The notes beneath the pieces are model-generated. The model saw nothing but the letters and a program-made list of their open reading frames with translations, was not told the DNA's origin and did no database searches. From an uncultured Christensenella sp. (GTDB lineage Bacteria > Bacillota > Clostridia > Christensenellales > CAG-917), in assembly GCA_910584155.1 (NCBI GenBank), contig CAJTYG010000010.1:8221-72220 (forward strand): a stretch of DNA of 64,000 nucleotides, given 5' to 3'. A program made the position numbers and the translations under genes. Positions within the stretch are counted from its first letter, which is position 1, and each line of letters starts with the position of its first letter. Shown in pieces: positions 56,371 through 64,000 of the stretch.

Positions 56371-57176
56371 TGAAAGCAAATAAAAACCGCACAAAAAATA
56401 TCGTTGTACTCAGCATAACGCTTGCGCTGATAATAGTGTTGCAGCTGTTTTCTGCGCTTTTGCAAAAGCTTGGCATGCCTATGTCCCTTGCGTTGGGGCT
56501 CATTCCCGTATTTGTGATAGCGCAGACGCACGGCGTGAAATTCGGTGCGATAAGCGGACTGTTTTTCGGGCTTATTACGCTGCTGTTTTCGGTAATCTAT
56601 ATGGGCGCAATGCCGATGTACAGGGTGACTGCAAATCCGTTGGTATCGGTTTTTCCACGCATTATGGCAGGCACAGTATGCGCCGTAGCATATTCGGGCT
56701 TTGCAAAGCTGTATACAAAGCGCAATGCGGCACCGACACGCAGCAAGCGCAGGCTGACTATGCTTGCGATAAGCACGTTTTCGACAATTTTGGGCGTGAT
56801 GACAAATACGGTTTTGTTTTTGGGAATGTTTTTTGCCTTTGCGCACGGCAAAACCTTTGACAATCTCGTGATTGATTTCAGATGGATACTGTCAAGCATT
56901 GTTGCACTAAACACAGTGATAGAGCTTGCCGTATTTGCCATAACCGTGCCGTCGACCGTGTTTGCGATGACCGAGAGCAAGCTCGCAACCAAAATTTACG
57001 GCATAAATAAGCCTATGCAAAGCGAAGACATATCAGAAGAAAATACAGCCGAACAAAACACTGTCGAAGACAGCGCTGTCAATGAAAACACCGTCGAAAA
57101 TATACAAGATTTCGATGAAACGGATATAAAAAGCGCCGACCGAAACAACGACGCAAATGACGATGATATCGCATAA
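56364..57176 (+). CDS. ECF transporter S component
   Basis: 270 aa. About six membrane segments (LSITLALIIVLQLFSALL, then ALGLIPVFVIAQTHGVKFGA) in the pattern of ECF-type vitamin transporter S components, followed by an acidic Asn/Glu-rich tail of about 60 residues. The first ATG overlaps the dtd end; an alternative ATG at 56370 is equally possible. No ECF ATPase genes nearby, so it would use a shared energizing module. Confidence 0.82.
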   Translation: MLMKANKNRTKNIVVLSITLALIIVLQLFSALLQKLGMPMSLALGLIPVFVIAQTHGVKFGAISGLFFGLITLLFSVIYMGAMPMYRVTANPLVSVFPRIMAGTVCAVAYSGFAKLYTKRNAAPTRSKRRLTMLAISTFSTILGVMTNTVLFLGMFFAFAHGKTFDNLVIDFRWILSSIVALNTVIELAVFAITVPSTVFAMTESKLATKIYGINKPMQSEDISEENTAEQNTVEDSAVNENTVENIQDFDETDIKSADRNNDANDDDIA

Positions 57177-57182
57177 AACCTA

Positions 57183-57881
57183 TCATCTAATCAAGTCTTT
57201 TATAACTTCACTTGCCAGAACAAGCCCCGCTATTGCAGGTGCATAGCTGATACTTGCAGGGATATGCCTGCCGTTTTCGCACGGCGTAGCTTCTATCACA
57301 ACGGGCGTTTCCTCGGAATATACCACCTTTACGCCACTTATGCCTCTTGCTTTCAATTCCTTGCGCATTACCTTTGCAAGCGGACAAACGCTTGTCTTAG
57401 ATATATCGGCAACCTTAAAGTCCGTCCCCAACTTATTGCCTGTACCCATACAAGATATGACAGGAACGCCGTCCGCCTTTGCACGGCTTATGAGCTCTAT
57501 TTTTGCAGTCACGGTGTCAATGGCGTCAACAACATAGTCATAGTTTTTTAAGTTTATGTTATCGGCAGTGTCGGGCATATAAAACATCTCTATCACATTC
57601 ACCTTGCAGTCCACATTTATGGAAGCTATGCGCTGCTTAGCCGCCTGCGCCTTGCTTTTACCTATAGTATCGGCGGTGGCAAGAATCTGCCTGTTGAGGT
57701 TGCTTTCGGACACAATATCATTGTCAAGCACGTCTATTGCGCCCACGCCCGCACGTGCAAGCGCCTCAATGACATAGCCGCCCACGCCGCCTGCGCCGCA
57801 TACCAAAACCTTTGCCGATTTCAACCTTTCCACGCCGTCGCCTATAAGCATACGGGTGCGAGAATAAAACTGCTCCGACAT
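57183..57881 (-). CDS. tcdA: tRNA threonylcarbamoyladenosine dehydratase
   Basis: 232 aa E1-like enzyme. The nucleotide-binding GAGGVGGYVIEALARAGV and DNDIVSESNLNRQI are clear, as is DYVVDAIDTVTAK. TcdA cyclises t6A37 in tRNA using ATP. Convergent with the ECF gene, only 6 bp apart and without a terminator. Confidence 0.92.
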   Translation of the reverse strand: MSEQFYSRTRMLIGDGVERLKSAKVLVCGAGGVGGYVIEALARAGVGAIDVLDNDIVSESNLNRQILATADTIGKSKAQAAKQRIASINVDCKVNVIEMFYMPDTADNINLKNYDYVVDAIDTVTAKIELISRAKADGVPVISCMGTGNKLGTDFKVADISKTSVCPLAKVMRKELKARGISGVKVVYSEETPVVIEATPCENGRHIPASISYAPAIAGLVLASEVIKDLIR

Positions 57882-57897
57882 AACTCACCTCAGGTTA

Positions 57898-58006
57898 ATT
57901 ATAGCGTGAGTTAAGCTATAATTCAACCGCTTTAAAAAATGTTTATCCATTCGCAAAAAATTTTGCAAAACAAGGTTTGACAAGTACACGATTTGTGTAT
58001 TATTAT
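57898..58006. promoter_or_regulatory. Operators and promoter upstream of the 58-kb XRE gene
   Basis: ATTATAGC-N9-GCTATAAT (57898-57922) is an 8-bp inverted repeat near the tcdA start. TTGACA (57977-57982), 18 bp, TATTAT (58001-58006) is the likely XRE promoter. TACACGATTTGTGTA (57985-57999) fills its spacer. Confidence 0.6.
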
Positions 58007-58041
58007 AATATAGTAAAATCACCTGCAACAAGGAGTATCAA

Positions 58042-58254
58042 ATGCTGCACAACTGTTTTCCACAAAGATTAAAAGCGCTAAGGCAAGAAAAAAATATGCT
58101 CCAGCAGGACCTTGCAGAGCATCTGAAAGTGTCAAAATCGACCGTATCAGGTTGGGAAGTCGGGCGCAATCAACCCGACTACGATATACTGATAGAGCTA
58201 AGCATACTGTTTAGCGTATCGGTGGACTATCTGATAGGCAGAAGAAATTATTGA
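58042..58254 (+). CDS. XRE-family transcriptional regulator
   Basis: 70 aa, one HTH_3 domain (KNMLQQDLAEHLKVSKSTVS then GWEVGRNQPD), ending VDYLIGRRNY. AAGGAG lies before the ATG. The palindrome in its promoter spacer suggests autorepression. A terminator follows at 58275. Confidence 0.9.
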   Translation: MLHNCFPQRLKALRQEKNMLQQDLAEHLKVSKSTVSGWEVGRNQPDYDILIELSILFSVSVDYLIGRRNY

Positions 58255-58274
58255 AATTTGGATATTTTATATGC

Positions 58275-58302
58275 AAAAAGCAGCCCGTTCGGACTGCTTT
58301 TT
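58275..58302 (+). terminator. Terminator after the XRE gene
   Basis: AAAAAGCAGCCCG-TT-CGGACTGCTTTTT, one mismatch. It is symmetrical and may also stop the lipoprotein gene from the other side. Confidence 0.85.
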
Positions 58303-58339
58303 GATTTTTCCCCACAAGCTTCACATCTTTCGTTATAAA

Positions 58340-59029
58340 TTACGGTTCAATCCATACGGCATCAAAAGTAGCCAAATTAAAATTTTTCCATATGTCATGC
58401 AATCTATATTCGCTTATCAAATTTTGAGGAACATATATTGTCAAATCATCATAAAAGGTTTTTGGCAAGTCAGACTCAAATAAAGTTCCAATTTCTTTTA
58501 TCCACACTACAGAATGAGTCCCATAAAAGTATATTTTTCTTAGATTATTACAGCCTTTAATCGCAGAATAATATTGTCTTTCATAAGTACCAAAGCTATT
58601 AAATAACGGAGGAAAATGTATTTCTTCCAACTTAGAACATCCACTAATATGAGCACCGCCATCATAATGTGCAATAAAATACTTCCAATCATTATTTGGC
58701 AGATAAAGCTTTTTTAGATTTAATGCTTCATAAACTTGAAAATTACTTGATTCATTACATATTCTATTTTGAAACTTTATAATTTCCACACCCGTACCTG
58801 TAAAGGTATATGGGGATATGTATCTAACCTCTTTATTATTTATAGTATTTGGCACAACAACTTCTTTGTCAGTACCTTCATATTTTTCTATAATTATTCC
58901 GCTCGTGTCAAACTTTGCCATAGAAAATGCAGATTTATATTTAAATCCGTTTCCCGTGCCGTTGCAAGCCACCAAAAGCAACGGAAGTGTCAACACTATA
59001 CATATTAAAACCAAATATCTTTTTTTCAT
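58340..59029 (-). CDS. Lipoprotein with BspA-type leucine-rich repeats
   Basis: 229 aa. The lipobox LLVAC follows a hydrophobic signal. The mature part has LRR_5/BspA-like units (EVRYISPYTFTGTGVEIIKF, KLEEIHFPPLFNSFG, NLRKIYFYGTHS). Surface-exposed ligand or host-matrix binding is usual for such repeats. It lies 12 bp downstream of the 503-aa lipoprotein, in one operon, with AAGGAG before the ATG. Confidence 0.85.
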   Translation of the reverse strand: MKKRYLVLICIVLTLPLLLVACNGTGNGFKYKSAFSMAKFDTSGIIIEKYEGTDKEVVVPNTINNKEVRYISPYTFTGTGVEIIKFQNRICNESSNFQVYEALNLKKLYLPNNDWKYFIAHYDGGAHISGCSKLEEIHFPPLFNSFGTYERQYYSAIKGCNNLRKIYFYGTHSVVWIKEIGTLFESDLPKTFYDDLTIYVPQNLISEYRLHDIWKNFNLATFDAVWIEP

Positions 59030-59041
59030 TTTGTACTCTCC

Positions 59042-60553
59042 TTATAAAGGCAAATTTTTTAAAGTTGGCAATTTACCGTTTGCCACATTCCAAATTGTAA
59101 AATCCCAAAACGCAAATGTCTGAGCGGAATATAAATCTTTTTTCTTAACATATTGAGCATATTTTTCGTTATCCGCAGCATTAGAAAAATTGTTTGCGCC
59201 TGAATCACTTCCATATATTACTTCTTCGCACCTTGATACTTGGGCTTGATTACTGTCACCTGCTATAAAAGCAGGAGCAAATTTATGAGTGCCTGAAGTA
59301 AGAGAAGAAATACTTTCATAGGATATATGACTGTAACAATACTTAATAAACCCTGTCGTGTGTGCTGCAAGTCCTGCACCCCTTGCATATGCGCCGCTTA
59401 AACAGATATGCCCGTCATAAAAACAATTTTTTATCGAGCCATAATTGACTGTTGTCAACCCGCCTACCCAAACCAACGGGCTACCTAAAGTCATAATATC
59501 TCCATATCCGCATAAATCGACTTTACTACCACATTCTTCAATTACACCCGTCTCTTGATTGTAATTGACAAGCCCTGCAAAATATCTATCGCTTGATATA
59601 AATCTATCCTTAGCCTCAATTAAGCCTGTTACTGCACAACCTTTGATTCTGCCATAGTTATCGCCAACAAGCAACGACATATAGTTTTTGTAGTCGTAGC
59701 CGTCGGAAATGTACATTTGCATATTAACTTTGCAATTTATAATTTGCCCGTCGGTATCATTTCTTTCAACAGAAGTTGCGTTCCTAAATCCTATTAAAGT
59801 TGCTCTGCCGCTAACAGAACAAGAAGATATCACACCTTTATTTTTTTTGCATATAAAATCAAGATAAGTTTTCTTGTTAGTATTTAGTGATAATTCATAT
59901 TTTAAATTTAAATTTTTGATTTCACCGATATTAAGTTCTATGAAAGTCAAATTGCCTGTCATATTATGGAAATTTATACCCGATATAGTGTGATTGTTAC
60001 CGTCAAAATGTCCGTCATAGGTTTCAATAGCTTTCCACTGCGCAATAGTACTGTTTGGATTTACATTGCTGTATTCGCTTAAATTTAAATCATTATCAAG
60101 CTTATGATATAAATCACTTCCATATCTCATAGCGTCAAGATCTTCGGGAGTTTTTATAAGATACGGATCACTTTGAGTGCCGGAACCGTATCTATAGTTA
60201 TAAGTAAGAGGTCTTCTATTTGAGTCTCCACTTTTACACTTAGCATACCAAGTAATATCAGATTTAACCTTTGTATCGTCAAATACTACGGGAGTTATTA
60301 AGCTCGCATCAGTATACCATCCTTCAATATACAGATTATTCTTTTCCAAATATCGGTCCTCGACGTTTTTCAAATAATTACTTTTAACATAATTATTTGT
60401 TTTTCCGTAGCCTACGCTTATTTCTTGTATCATCTCATCGCCGTTCATACAAGTTATGTAAACCGATTTAAACAAACTGCAAGCGCATAAAGCAACTAAG
60501 CCTAATGTTAAAATTAAAACAATAAGCAAAATTCCACACAAAGTCTTTTTCAT
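59042..60553 (-). CDS. Surface lipoprotein with InlB-like and GLUG-like repeats
   Basis: 503 aa. The signal peptide ends at a lipobox near LCAC. Next comes an InlB B-repeat-like module (IEGWYTDASLITPVVFDD...DITWYAKC) and then GTQSDPYLIKTPEDLDAM, the start of a GLUG-repeat beta-helix (GHFDGNNHTISGINF, GSIKNCFYDGHI). Surface adhesion or glycan interaction is inferred. CGGAGG before the ATG. Controlled by the divergent XRE gene. Confidence 0.87.
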   Translation of the reverse strand: MKKTLCGILLIVLILTLGLVALCACSLFKSVYITCMNGDEMIQEISVGYGKTNNYVKSNYLKNVEDRYLEKNNLYIEGWYTDASLITPVVFDDTKVKSDITWYAKCKSGDSNRRPLTYNYRYGSGTQSDPYLIKTPEDLDAMRYGSDLYHKLDNDLNLSEYSNVNPNSTIAQWKAIETYDGHFDGNNHTISGINFHNMTGNLTFIELNIGEIKNLNLKYELSLNTNKKTYLDFICKKNKGVISSCSVSGRATLIGFRNATSVERNDTDGQIINCKVNMQMYISDGYDYKNYMSLLVGDNYGRIKGCAVTGLIEAKDRFISSDRYFAGLVNYNQETGVIEECGSKVDLCGYGDIMTLGSPLVWVGGLTTVNYGSIKNCFYDGHICLSGAYARGAGLAAHTTGFIKYCYSHISYESISSLTSGTHKFAPAFIAGDSNQAQVSRCEEVIYGSDSGANNFSNAADNEKYAQYVKKKDLYSAQTFAFWDFTIWNVANGKLPTLKNLPL

Positions 60554-60572
60554 ATTTTTCCTCCGTTAAAAT

Positions 60573-60588
60573 TAGCACCATAGTGCTA
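60573..60588. promoter_or_regulatory. Operator between lipoprotein operon and XRE gene
   Basis: TAGCAC-CATA-GTGCTA, 6-bp perfect arms, 19 bp before the lipoprotein ATG and 31 bp before the XRE ATG. Confidence 0.6.
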
Positions 60589-60619
60589 TTATTTAAAAAT
60601 ATACTCCCTTGGGGCTAAT

Positions 60620-60868
60620 ATGTCAAATGAAAATACAAATAATAAAGGTATGACATCAATGAATATTTTAGTGCCCGAAAGAATAAAAGGTCTTATGAAA
60701 GAAAATAACCTAAATCAAGTCAGGTTAGCGGATAAAATCGGAGTAAAACAAAACACAATCAGCGCTTGGCTACTTGGAAAAAAACAACCGAGCATTACAT
60801 CTTTATGGCTTTTAGCCGATTATTTTGAGGTTGATATCGATTATATAGTAGGAAGAAAAGATTATTGA
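60620..60868 (+). CDS. XRE-family transcriptional regulator
   Basis: 82 aa; one HTH_3 domain (NNLNQVRLADKIGVKQNTIS then AWLLGKKQPS), ending VDIDYIVGRKDY. The first ~14 residues are polar and may be dispensable; later ATGs at 60650 and 60659 are alternative starts. Divergent from the two-lipoprotein operon across a palindrome. Confidence 0.87.
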   Translation: MSNENTNNKGMTSMNILVPERIKGLMKENNLNQVRLADKIGVKQNTISAWLLGKKQPSITSLWLLADYFEVDIDYIVGRKDY

Positions 60869-60914
60869 TAGATTTTATTCAATGTGTGTCACTGGCTGAC
60901 ATACTTTTTTGGTC

Positions 60915-60980
60915 TGGATTGCTTCGGCAATAGCCTCGCAATGACGAACAAAACGCAAAGCAAATGACTTGCAATGATGG
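60915..60980. repeat. REP-like intergenic element
   Basis: GGATTGCTTCGGCAATAGCC then TCGCAATGACG resembles a dispersed intergenic repeat common in Clostridia-type genomes. A second CAATGA word follows. It is seen once fully in this window, so the dispersed nature is knowledge-based. Confidence 0.35.
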
Positions 60981-60986
60981 ACAACA

Positions 60987-61025
60987 AATTTAAAAAGGCA
61001 GCCTTTTCGGTTGCCTTTTTAAATT
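60987..61025. terminator. Bidirectional terminator
   Basis: 17-bp stem AATTTAAAAAGGCAGCC / GGTTGCCTTTTTAAATT (one wobble), loop TTTTC, between XRE and uvrA ends. Confidence 0.9.
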
Positions 61026-61043
61026 GCATTTTAATATTTTGCG

Positions 61044-63857
61044 CTACGCTTGTGGAAGTATATCCTTTAAAAACTCGCCCGTGTAGCTTCCCTGCACTTT
61101 GGCTACCTGTTCGGGTGTGCCTTTGGCAACTATTCTGCCGCCCCTGTCGCCGCCGTCGGGACCTAAGTCGATGATGTAGTCGGCAACCTTGATGACGTCA
61201 AGGTTATGCTCGATGACTACGACGCTGTTGCCCTGCTCCACAAGTCTATCCAAAATAGCAAGCAGCTTGCTGACGTCGTGCGTATGCAAACCTGTTGTAG
61301 GCTCGTCCAAAATATACATAGTTTTGCCCGTTGAGCGACGTGACAGCTCGGTTGCAAGCTTGACACGTTGCGCCTCGCCGCCCGACAGCGTAGTTGAGGA
61401 CTGTCCGAGCTTGATATAGCCCAAGCCGACGTCGTAGAGGGTGGATATTTTGTTGCGTATCTTTGGGATATTTTCAAAGAAAGTCACGGCTTCCTCTATT
61501 GTCATATCCAAAATATCGCTTATGTTTTTGCCTTTGTAGCGCACTTCGAGCGTTTCACGATTGTACCTTGCGCCCTTGCAGACGTCGCAGGGCACATATA
61601 TATCGGGCAGGAAGTGCATTTCAATTTTTATCATTCCGTCGCCCGAGCAGTGCTCGCATCTTCCGCCGCTGACGTTAAATGAAAACCTGCCTGCCTTATA
61701 GCCTCTCGCCTTTGCGTCGGGCAGGCTTGCAAACAGCTCTCTGATGTCGTTGAAAACGTTTGTATACGTCGCAGGGTTGGAGCGTGGCGTTCTGCCTATG
61801 GGGCTTTGGTCTATGCAGATGACCTTATCGAGATACTCTATGCCCTCTATGCTCTTGTACTCGCCCGTTTGCAGGCGGCTGTTCATCAACGCATTTGACA
61901 GCGCAGGATACAGTATCTCATTGACAAGGCTCGATTTGCCGCTGCCCGATACGCCCGTCACGCAGGTGAGCGTGCCAAGCGGAATGTCCACGTCTATCCC
62001 CGTAAGATTGTTTTGCTTTGCGCCCTTTATCTTTGCAAAATTGCCGTTGCCTGCACGCCTTGCAAGCGGGACCTGTATGCTATATTCGCCGCTTAAATAC
62101 TTGCCTGTTATAGACTTTTCGCTTGCGATGATATCGTCCACGCTGCCCGCCGCAACTATCTCGCCGCCGTGCACGCCTGCGCCGGGACCGACATCCACGA
62201 TGAAGTCCGCATTTCTTATTGTTTCCTCGTCGTGCTCTACAACGATGAGCGTATTGCCTAAATCTCTCAGGCTCTTGAGCGAGGCAAGCAGACGTTGATT
62301 GTCCTTTTGGTGCAAGCCTATGCTTGGCTCGTCAAGGATATAAAGCACACCCGTAAGTCCGCTGCCTATCTGCGTCGCAAGCCTTATGCGCTGCGACTCG
62401 CCGCCTGACAGCGTTGCCGCCGACCTTGACAGCGTAAGATAGTTCAGCCCTACATTCACCAAAAAGCTTAGGCGGGCGCTTATTTCCTTTATTATGCGGT
62501 CTGCGATAAGGTGCTCGGTATGCGTAAGCTCAAGCTTTGAGATAAACTCGTTCAGCTCGCCTATGGACAGCTTTGTCATCTCGTCGATGTTTATGCCGCC
62601 CACCGTCACCGCAAGCGCTTCGGGCTTGAGCCTCTTGCCGCCACAGGACGAGCAAGGCACGGACTTCATATATTTTGAAATTTCCGCCTTGATTATGTCG
62701 GAATCCGTCTCGTTGAAGCGGCGTGTGAGATTGACCGCCACGCCCTCGAAGCTCGCATTGTAAAAGCCGCTGAATTTCCTTGAATTGTATTCCATCGGGA
62801 TTCTGTCGCCGTCGTTGCCGTAAAACAGAATTCTGATGATGTTGTCGGGCAAGTCCTTGAGCGGCGTATCCATAGAAAAGCCGTATGCCGCCGACAGCGC
62901 TTTGAATTGCGCATTCATCATTCCCGACGTGTCGAGCATCCACCCCGACGCCTTTATTGCACCTTGATTTATGCTCTTATTCCAATCGGTAACGAGCAGA
63001 TTTATGTCGATTTCCTGCCTGAAGCCAAGTCCGCCGCACTCGCTGCAGGCGCCGTAGGGATTGTTAAAGGAAAACAGTCTCGGCGTCAGCTCCTCAAAGG
63101 ACAGCTCGCACTCGGGGCAGGCGTATTTTGTGGAATAAAGCACCTCTTCGCCGTCAAAATCTGCAATGACAAGTCCGTCGGCAAGCTTTATTGCGCTTTC
63201 GATAGCGTCGGACAATCTGCGCTCAACGCCGTCCTTGACGACAAGTCTGTCAACCACAACGCTTATCGTGTGCTTTATGTTTTTGTCAAGCACGATATCC
63301 TCGTCAAGCGTATAGTTTACGCCGTCCACCCGCACACGCACATAGCCTGCTCGCTTGAGCTGCTCGAAGTCCTTGCGATACTCGCCCTTTCTGCCACGCA
63401 CAATAGGCGCAAGTAAGTGCAGCTTTGCGTTCTTTCTTTCCATTATCCTGTCGCATATCTGATCGACGGTCTGCCTCTCTATGGGGCGTCCGCACTTCGG
63501 GCAGTGCGCCTTACCTATCCTTGCGTACAGCAAACGCAGATAGTCGTAAATTTCCGTCACCGTGCCCACAGTGGAACGGGGATTATGCGACGTCGTTTTT
63601 TGGTCTATCGAAACGGCGGGCGACAGTCCCTCGATATAGTCCACGTCGGGCTTTTGCATTTGCCCTAAGAACATACGTGCATAGCTCGAAAGGCTCTCGA
63701 CGTATCTTCTTTGCCCTTCCGCAAAAATAGTATCGAATGCCAACGACGATTTGCCGCTGCCTGACAAGCCCGTAAACACCACAAGCTTATCACGTGGTAT
63801 TTCAAGATCCACGCCCTTTAGATTGTTTTCTCTTGCACCTTTTATAAATATTTTGTT
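61044..63857 (-). CDS. uvrA: Excinuclease ABC subunit A
   Basis: 937 aa from the ATG at 63857 (MNKIFIKGARENNLKGVDLE); the frame reaches 63899, but this start matches the family. Damage-recognition ATPase of nucleotide excision repair. Two ABC ATPase halves (FTGLSGSGKSSLAFD and VTGVSGSGKSSLVNE) and several zinc-binding CxxC pairs (CPKCGRP, CPECEL/CSECGG, CEHCSG/CDVCKG) are intact. The last 140 bases of the window show no gene. Confidence 0.97.
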   Translation of the reverse strand, partial: NKIFIKGARENNLKGVDLEIPRDKLVVFTGLSGSGKSSLAFDTIFAEGQRRYVESLSSYARMFLGQMQKPDVDYIEGLSPAVSIDQKTTSHNPRSTVGTVTEIYDYLRLLYARIGKAHCPKCGRPIERQTVDQICDRIMERKNAKLHLLAPIVRGRKGEYRKDFEQLKRAGYVRVRVDGVNYTLDEDIVLDKNIKHTISVVVDRLVVKDGVERRLSDAIESAIKLADGLVIADFDGEEVLYSTKYACPECELSFEELTPRLFSFNNPYGACSECGGLGFRQEIDINLLVTDWNKSINQGAIKASGWMLDTSGMMNAQFKALSAAYGFSMDTPLKDLPDNIIRILFYGNDGDRIPMEYNSRKFSGFYNASFEGVAVNLTRRFNETDSDIIKAEISKYMKSVPCSSCGGKRLKPEALAVTVGGINIDEMTKLSIGELNEFISKLELTHTEHLIADRIIKEISARLSFLVNVGLNYLTLSRSAATLSGGESQRIRLATQIGSGLTGVLYILDEPSIGLHQKDNQRLLASLKSLRDLGNTLIVVEHDEETIRNADFIVDVGPGAGVHGGEIVAAGSVDDIIASEKSITGKYLSGEYSIQVPLARRAGNGNFAKIKGAKQNNLTGIDVDIPLGTLTCVTGVSGSGKSSLVNEILYPALSNALMNSRLQTGEYKSIEGIEYLDKVICIDQSPIGRTPRSNPATYTNVFNDIRELFASLPDAKARGYKAGRFSFNVSGGRCEHCSGDGMIKIEMHFLPDIYVPCDVCKGARYNRETLEVRYKGKNISDILDMTIEEAVTFFENIPKIRNKISTLYDVGLGYIKLGQSSTTLSGGEAQRVKLATELSRRSTGKTMYILDEPTTGLHTHDVSKLLAILDRLVEQGNSVVVIEHNLDVIKVADYIIDLGPDGGDRGGRIVAKGTPEQVAKVQGSYTGEFLKDILPQA

Positions 63858-64000
63858 CATAATACAACTCTTTTTTATCATTTTTTGAAACGTCCTCACC
63901 TTATGCTTCGCAATGAGTGTACGTCGTGTACTTTAAATGCTATAGCCCCCCTCTTTCCGGTCTCGCCGGTATTTCTCCCCCACTCAAACTTAGATGCGTG

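Overview
This window looks like chromosomal DNA of a low-to-moderate-GC, single-membrane Firmicute, most probably an uncultured gut-type Clostridia. The evidence is strong GGAGG ribosome binding sites, HrcA/CIRCE control of groESL and clpB, a type-2 (Firmicutes) GalT, many lipobox lipoproteins, an ECF-transporter S component and a CTn-type large serine recombinase. No rRNA, tRNA or CRISPR array was found. The left edge cuts galK; uvrA is complete at the right edge.

Layout: (1) 1-2.64 kb, divergent galK/galT. (2) 2.7-15.2 kb, an AT-rich integrative island, all on the minus strand. It holds a serine recombinase with a TnpW-like and a ribbon-helix-helix (RHH)-like small protein, a ~400 bp array of degenerate ~71 bp tandem repeats, and cargo: an orphan 424-aa protein, an overlapping SNF2 helicase - MoxR ATPase - VWA/HExxH metallopeptidase operon, an orphan 273-aa protein and a 293-aa DnaE fragment without the catalytic aspartates. 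(3) 15.4-22.7 kb, XRE/lipoprotein and XRE/membrane-protein divergent pairs flanking a dnaX-ybaB-recR-zinc-ribbon group and two small proteins. (4) 22.8-25.4 kb, groEL-groES and dCMP deaminase. (5) 25.5-33.1 kb, a large membrane protein and a regulator-potABCD polyamine operon. (6) 33.1-37.7 kb, CDF metal transporter, YhbY, a 59-aa ORF and TrkA/TrkH potassium uptake. (7) 37.7-39.4 kb, three tandem paralogues each with two XRE helix-turn-helix domains, divergent from a 62-aa protein. (8) 39.5-44.2 kb, a heterodimeric ABC exporter with a divergent TetR regulator. (9) 44.2-52.5 kb, clpB, a DUF308-type membrane protein, a cytidylate-kinase-like protein, an rRNA methyltransferase and a MacB-like ABC/FtsX fusion. 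(10) 52.5-53.5 kb, a 1-kb AT-rich gap. (11) 53.5-57.9 kb, alkD-like, LMW phosphatase, RlmL-like methyltransferase, dtd, ECF S component and tcdA. (12) 58-60.9 kb, two XRE regulators around two lipoproteins. (13) uvrA.

The strongest candidate for something undescribed is the island in (2). Its three cargo transcription units share the same promoter architecture: a 16-bp imperfect palindrome (GTMCC-N6-GGKAC type) exactly 11 bp upstream of a TATAAT-like -10 box, 45-56 bp before each start codon (sites at 7238, 13295 and 15200). This ties the DnaE fragment, the orphan proteins and the SNF2-MoxR-VWA module into one regulon. By comparison with known families, ATP-driven MoxR-VWA plus SNF2 combinations fit a conflict/defence or element-maintenance role, but that function is inference.

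A second theme is the number of small XRE regulators (eight genes), several divergent from a secreted or membrane protein gene with a palindromic operator in between.
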